Positions 60,665 to 64,000 of a stretch of 64,000 nucleotides of DNA are shown here, piece by piece (within the stretch, counting starts at the first letter, position 1; each line of letters begins with the position of its first letter). The translations under genes and the position numbers were made by a program. Location of the stretch: NCBI RefSeq assembly GCF_901827185.1, contig NZ_LR594673.1:1-64000 (forward strand). The letters are read 5' to 3'. Source of the stretch: Variovorax sp. PBL-E5 (GTDB taxonomy: Bacteria; Pseudomonadota; Gammaproteobacteria; Burkholderiales; Burkholderiaceae_C). The notes beneath the pieces were generated by a model. It did not search any database, had not been told where the DNA came from, and saw nothing but the letters and a program-made list of their open reading frames with translations.

Positions 60665-60793
60665 ATGAAGCTATGGGAATTCATTGATAGACATCACGAA
60701 GACTTCGGAGCCGCGCTCTTCATTCTTCCCTGCCTGCTGGCAACGTTCGCGATGGCTGGAATTGTCTTTGGCATCAGCCTCTTGTTCCGGTAG
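60665..60793 (+). CDS. Small single-pass membrane protein
   Basis: Encodes 42 residues (KLWEFIDRHHEDFGAALFIL followed by PCLLATFAMAGIVFGISLLFR). ATG 60665 has a GGAGA site at suitable distance. One hydrophobic helix follows a charged amphipathic start. I do not recognise a family. It stands alone between DoxX and the TetR gene, with a plausible but unproven reading frame. From 60794 to 61022 I see no other gene. Confidence 0.5.
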   Translation: MKLWEFIDRHHEDFGAALFILPCLLATFAMAGIVFGISLLFR

Positions 60794-61022
60794 TGCTTTC
60801 TTGCCCGTTGGACGTTCTGCGATCGTGCCTGAAGGTTTCGGCCAGGGACCATGCACGGCTTCCGGCAGGACCGCGAAGCGTCGCGTTGGAAATCGCGTCA
60901 ACTTCAGTCCGTTGTTCAGTGAGTGCGCAGTTTTTCCTGCAGACAAAGCCGTACCAGGGCTTGCCGTCGCCGTCCGCCTCGGCCACGCATGACGTATATT
61001 CATGCGCAACACGAGGGCACGG

Positions 61023-61739
61023 ATGGCAAGCGGCAAAGCAGCACGAGGCACGAAAGCAAACAAGGTCGACGCGGTGGAAGATCGCCCCACGCAATTGATC
61101 GAGATTGCGTCGCGCCTGTTTGCAGCTCGCGGATACGCCGGAACCTCGCTGCGCGACATCGCGGAGGAAGCGCGCGTCACCAAGGCCGCGCTCTACTACC
61201 ACTTTCCCAACAAGGAAGCGCTCTACGAGCAGATCGTGGTCGACAGCCTGCAGGCCCTGATCGACCGGGTCAGCGAGGCTGTCGTGCAGGCCGGGAGCGC
61301 AACCGAAAAGGTATGCGCCTTCATGCTCAGTGCGGCGGACGTGTTCGCCGGCGCGCCCGATGCATGGATCGCCGGATCGAACGTGTTCTGGTCCAGCATG
61401 GGGCCGCAGATCCGCGCCGCCGCGGTCGGGCGCCGCGACAAGTTCGAGAAGCTCTTGCGCTCATGCATCGCGGAGGGTGTGGCGTCCGGCGAATTCCGCA
61501 AAGTCGATCCGGCCATCGCGGGCCGCCTGCTGCTTTCCACCCTCAACCAGATGACGCGCTGGATCAAGCGCGACGGGCCGCTCACGCCACGCCAGGTGAT
61601 CGAGCAATACCTCGAGATCATCCTGATCGGCATGAGGACACACGAGGCGCAGACGACTTCGCGGCGGCGCGACTCGGCCGTGATGACGACCCGGTCGGTC
61701 GGCCCATCGAGGAAGCCTCCGAAGGCTGGCAAAGCCTAA
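61023..61739 (+). CDS. TetR-family transcriptional regulator
   Basis: Encodes 238 residues from ATG 61023. The HTH is clear (QLIEIASRLFAARGYAGTSLRDIAEEARVTKAALYYHFPNKEALYEQIV), and the C-terminal helical domain would bind a ligand. A basic N-terminal extension (SGKAARGTKANK) and a basic tail (SRRRDSAVMTTRSVGPSRKPPKAGKA) are present. It probably represses the divergent SnoaL-like and SDR/acyl-CoA synthetase genes to the right, where a palindromic site is seen. Confidence 0.88.
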   Translation: MASGKAARGTKANKVDAVEDRPTQLIEIASRLFAARGYAGTSLRDIAEEARVTKAALYYHFPNKEALYEQIVVDSLQALIDRVSEAVVQAGSATEKVCAFMLSAADVFAGAPDAWIAGSNVFWSSMGPQIRAAAVGRRDKFEKLLRSCIAEGVASGEFRKVDPAIAGRLLLSTLNQMTRWIKRDGPLTPRQVIEQYLEIILIGMRTHEAQTTSRRRDSAVMTTRSVGPSRKPPKAGKA

Positions 61740-61919
61740 CCTCGGGCTTGTGAACGGCCGCGTGCGCGGACTTCTGTGCGAGGCTCGCTGGCGAGCCAGC
61801 GGATGGCGCACGGCCTGTTTGGCAGAGAGCGATCGGCCGAACTGCGCACGCGTCGACATGTACTCGGCCGTCCCCGTCACCGGCGCGTCGTTCGTTCTGG
61901 CGGACATCGGTTGCCGGCA

Positions 61920-62483
61920 TCAATCCGAGCGGGTGGCTGGCGCCATTCGCATCTCTGCCAGCAACGCGTAGAGCGGATCGTCCGGCTTCGTGCCACCGAT
62001 CGGCGTGCGCGGGCCGAAGCGCTCGGCCTCGCTGCCCTCGGCCACGTCGAGGGGGCGCATCCAGTCATAGACCACGGTGCGCGCCGCGATGCGCCATTCG
62101 TCCGCGCGCTTCTCGAACCGGTCCACGTAACGGCCGGCCAGGAAAACGGCGCGCGGTCGGCCCTCGTCATCGCGGTCGCGCTGGAGTGCCAGGAAGTAGG
62201 TCTCGACCGCGGCCTGCCTGCCGTGCAGTTCGATCGACAAATTGGTGATGTTGTGAATCGAGCGTTCGCCCCGCGTGGCGAGCGTTTCCAGCGCACGGTC
62301 GATGAAGCCGGCGGCGCTGCCCTGGTAGGCGCCGTGACGGTCGGTGGCGTCCGGCCAGTAGGCACTGCGCAAGGCTTCCTCGTCCTGGCGGTCGATGCCG
62401 CGGCAATAGCGGTTCATGCACTCGCGGATGGCCTCTCGGTCCATGAGTTCGCCGACGCGGCGCTCCAGAACGTTTGCATTCAT
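61920..62483 (-). CDS. SnoaL-like (NTF2 fold) protein
   Basis: Encodes 187 residues; ATG 62483 follows TAGGAGAT. DREAIRECMNRYCRGIDRQDEEALRSAYWPDATDRHGAYQG is the opening of the SnoaL-like nuclear-transport-factor-2 fold, which includes dehydratases, isomerases and the small subunits of ring-hydroxylating dioxygenases. The sequence GIDRQDEEALRS resembles polyketide-cyclase and steroid-isomerase-type members. It is divergent from the SDR gene and shares the TetR-like operator. Reaction not predictable. Confidence 0.85.
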   Translation of the reverse strand: MNANVLERRVGELMDREAIRECMNRYCRGIDRQDEEALRSAYWPDATDRHGAYQGSAAGFIDRALETLATRGERSIHNITNLSIELHGRQAAVETYFLALQRDRDDEGRPRAVFLAGRYVDRFEKRADEWRIAARTVVYDWMRPLDVAEGSEAERFGPRTPIGGTKPDDPLYALLAEMRMAPATRSD

Positions 62484-62522
62484 AGGGTATCTCCTAGGTG
62501 ATTGTGGATCGCCGACTTACTA

Positions 62523-62532
62523 ACCGGCCGGT
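62523..62532. promoter_or_regulatory. Candidate TetR operator
   Basis: ACCGGCCGGT is a perfect 10-bp palindrome in the gap between the divergent SnoaL-like and SDR genes, extended less exactly by TACTA and TAGA outside it. TetR regulators often bind such GC-rich dyads, and a tetR gene lies close by. Confidence 0.45.
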
Positions 62533-62562
62533 AGAATTTTGCACAGAAAGCGGGAAACAAGC

Positions 62563-63321
62563 ATGACCTCTCGAATGGCTGGCAAGGTTGCACTGGTCAC
62601 TGGCGGCGCGCAAGGCATCGGCCGCGCGATCTGCGATGCGTTCGCGGCAGAAGGCGCGGCAGTGGGCGTGCTGGACATCAAGGCGGACAATGCCGAGCGC
62701 GCTGCGCAGGCGATCCGCGAGCAGGGCGGCAAGGCCGTCGCGTGCAGCGGCAATGTGGCCGAGCGCGGCACCTTCGAAGCCGCGGTAGACACGATGGAGC
62801 GCGAGTTCGGCCGGCTCGACGTGCTGGTCAACAACGCGATCTGGGTCCGCTACGGGCCGATCGACGCGGTCACGCCACAGATGCTGGAACGCATGGTCGG
62901 CACCGGCTTCAACTCGGTCGTTTGGGGCACCCAGGTCGCGGCACCGCTGATGGAAAAGAATGGTGGCGGCTGCATCATCAACATCGCCTCGGCCGCGGGC
63001 TATCTCGGCATGCCCAACGGCGTGATCTATTGCGGCGTCAAGGCGGGCGTGCTCGGTCTGACGCGTGCGCTCGGCGTGGAGCTGGGTCCGCGCAAGATCC
63101 GCGTCAACGCGATCTCGCCCGGCACCATCATGACCGAGGGCGTGAGCATCAACGTGGACGAGGCCGGCATCGCCAAGCGAATCGCGCGCACGCCGGTCGG
63201 CCGGCTCGGGCAGGTTGAAGATATCGCGCGCGCTGCACTCTTCCTGGCCAGCAGCGACAGCGGCTTCATCACCGGCGAATCCTTGCTCGTCGACGGCGGC
63301 GTGACGCACGCCTTTCTCTGA
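62563..63321 (+). CDS. Short-chain dehydrogenase/reductase
   Basis: Encodes 252 residues from ATG 62563. Cofactor motif TGGAQGIGRAI, NNAIW in place of NNAG, the active-site SAAGYLGMPNGVIYCGVKAG (S, Y, K) and RVNAISPGTIMTEG identify a classical SDR. VLDIK (aspartate after beta 2) favours NAD(H). It is followed after 10 bases by an acyl-CoA synthetase gene, so it may oxidise a hydroxyacyl-CoA or alcohol intermediate. Confidence 0.92.
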   Translation: MTSRMAGKVALVTGGAQGIGRAICDAFAAEGAAVGVLDIKADNAERAAQAIREQGGKAVACSGNVAERGTFEAAVDTMEREFGRLDVLVNNAIWVRYGPIDAVTPQMLERMVGTGFNSVVWGTQVAAPLMEKNGGGCIINIASAAGYLGMPNGVIYCGVKAGVLGLTRALGVELGPRKIRVNAISPGTIMTEGVSINVDEAGIAKRIARTPVGRLGQVEDIARAALFLASSDSGFITGESLLVDGGVTHAFL

Positions 63322-63331
63322 TCCATCCGGC

Positions 63332-64000
63332 ATGCATCCCCTTCATCCGCTTTTCTTTCCGTCGTCGGTGGCGATCATCGGCGCGTCTTCCGACCCCGAG
63401 CGCATCGGCGGCCGTCCGCTTCGCTTCCTGGTCGAAGCCGGCTTTGCCGGTGCCATGTATCCGGTCAACCGCAGCGGTGCCGCCGAGATCCAGGGCCTGC
63501 CTGCCTATGCAAGCCTGGCCGACGTGCCGGGTCCGGTGGACCATGCGATCGTCGCGGTGCCGGTGTCCGGGGTGGAGGCCGCATTGCAGGACTGTGCTCT
63601 CAAGGGTGTGAGGGTGGTGCAGGTCTTCACCGCCGGCTTCGCCGAGGCGAACGCAGCCGGTGCCGAACTGCAGGCGCGGCTGGTGGGCATCTGCCGCGAA
63701 TCCGGCATGCGCATGGTCGGACCCAACGCGCTCGGCCTGCTCAATCCTTCCGCCAACTTCTACGCCACCTTCTCCACCGCGCTCAACGGCTTGCGGCCCA
63801 AGCCGGGCGTGATCGGCATGGCGACGCAGAGCGGCGCATTCGGCTCGGCCGCCTATGGCATGGCGACACTGCGCGGCATCGGGCTGAGCCGGGTGATCGC
63901 CACCGGCAACGAGGCCGACGTCGACGTGGCCGAATGCATCGACTACCTGGTGGACGACGCCGACACGCGGGTGATCTGCGCCGCGCTCGAAGCCTGCAAG
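63332..64000 (+). CDS. Acyl-CoA synthetase (NDP-forming), 5' part
   Basis: The first 223 codons are in the window and the frame runs off its right edge. The N-terminal CoA-binding domain is clear: FPSSVAIIGASSDPERIGGR, LRFLVEAGFAGAMYPVNRSG, VDHAIVAVPVSGVEAALQDC and GMRMVGPNALGLLNPSANFY. The next segment (VIGMATQSGAFGSAAYGMAT then IATGNEADVDVAECIDYLVDD) matches the succinyl-CoA-ligase-like second domain, with its phosphohistidine yet to come. Enzymes of this type form CoA thioesters from acids with ATP or GTP. It is coupled to the SDR gene. Confidence 0.85.
   Translation, partial: MHPLHPLFFPSSVAIIGASSDPERIGGRPLRFLVEAGFAGAMYPVNRSGAAEIQGLPAYASLADVPGPVDHAIVAVPVSGVEAALQDCALKGVRVVQVFTAGFAEANAAGAELQARLVGICRESGMRMVGPNALGLLNPSANFYATFSTALNGLRPKPGVIGMATQSGAFGSAAYGMATLRGIGLSRVIATGNEADVDVAECIDYLVDDADTRVICAALEACK

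Overview
The window looks like one end of a large secondary replicon (megaplasmid or chromid) of a metabolically versatile betaproteobacterium of the Burkholderiales (Variovorax, Cupriavidus, Achromobacter or Bordetella type). The basis is high GC, seven orphan Bug/TctC periplasmic receptors, dense LysR-regulated catabolic operons and a parAB pair exactly at the left edge. No rRNA, tRNA, CRISPR array or recognisable replication initiator gene was seen.

Layout. 0-3.4 kb: parA and parB with four near-identical 19-bp palindromes (candidate centromere), then a FitAB-type toxin-antitoxin pair. 3.9-6.4 kb: a small gene coupled to a tyrosine recombinase that has lost its C-terminus next to a truncated IS481-family element. 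6.5-13 kb: LysR, M19 dipeptidase-like protein, hydrolase, periplasmic-binding-like protein, an IS110/IS1111 element and an aromatic-acid MFS transporter. 13-20 kb: IclR, two Bug receptors, a MaoC-type dehydratase, a carboxymuconolactone-decarboxylase-like protein and an acyl-CoA ligase. 20-24.4 kb: a scar zone with truncated SDR, CusF, IS3, IS6 and UvrA pieces around a methyltransferase and a Phd-zeta toxin-antitoxin pair. 24.4-29.6 kb: acyl-CoA dehydrogenase, LysR, Bug receptor, acyl-CoA ligase. 29.6-34.8 kb: AraC, TauD-like dioxygenase, LysR, carbon-nitrogen hydrolase, RraA-like protein and Bug receptor. 34.8-38.4 kb: VOC protein, hydrolase, flavin monooxygenase and DUF2783 operon. 38.4-58 kb: a large set of divergent operons with LuxR and MarR regulators, a full set of CoA-dependent beta-oxidation enzymes, a VanA-like Rieske oxygenase and a feruloyl-CoA-synthase-like ligase. 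58.3-64 kb: a 243-bp non-autonomous IS481 derivative, an FAH pseudogene, LysR, DoxX, TetR, a SnoaL-like protein, an SDR and the start of an NDP-forming acyl-CoA synthetase.

The most notable observation is a shared promoter architecture in the 39-58 kb segment. Eight copies of a 20-bp dyad (TGTCGT-N8-ACGACA and close variants) lie in the divergent intergenic regions. Each is followed after 20 or 21 bp by a conserved -10-like heptamer (CTAnCAT/CTATnnT type). The dyad centre therefore falls about 43 bp upstream of the predicted transcription start, the place expected for a class II activator of LuxR type. A LuxR-family regulator gene sits inside the segment. The genes so controlled could together degrade a phenylpropanoid-like acid: CoA activation, hydration, oxidation, thiolysis, thioesterase, then a Rieske O-demethylase. 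The pathway is inferred; the promoter pattern is read directly from the sequence.

Two nearly identical 222-bp pieces of the same IS481-type element lie in inverted orientation at 6.0 and 58.4 kb and bracket the whole catabolic region, which suggests insertion-sequence-driven assembly of this part of the replicon.
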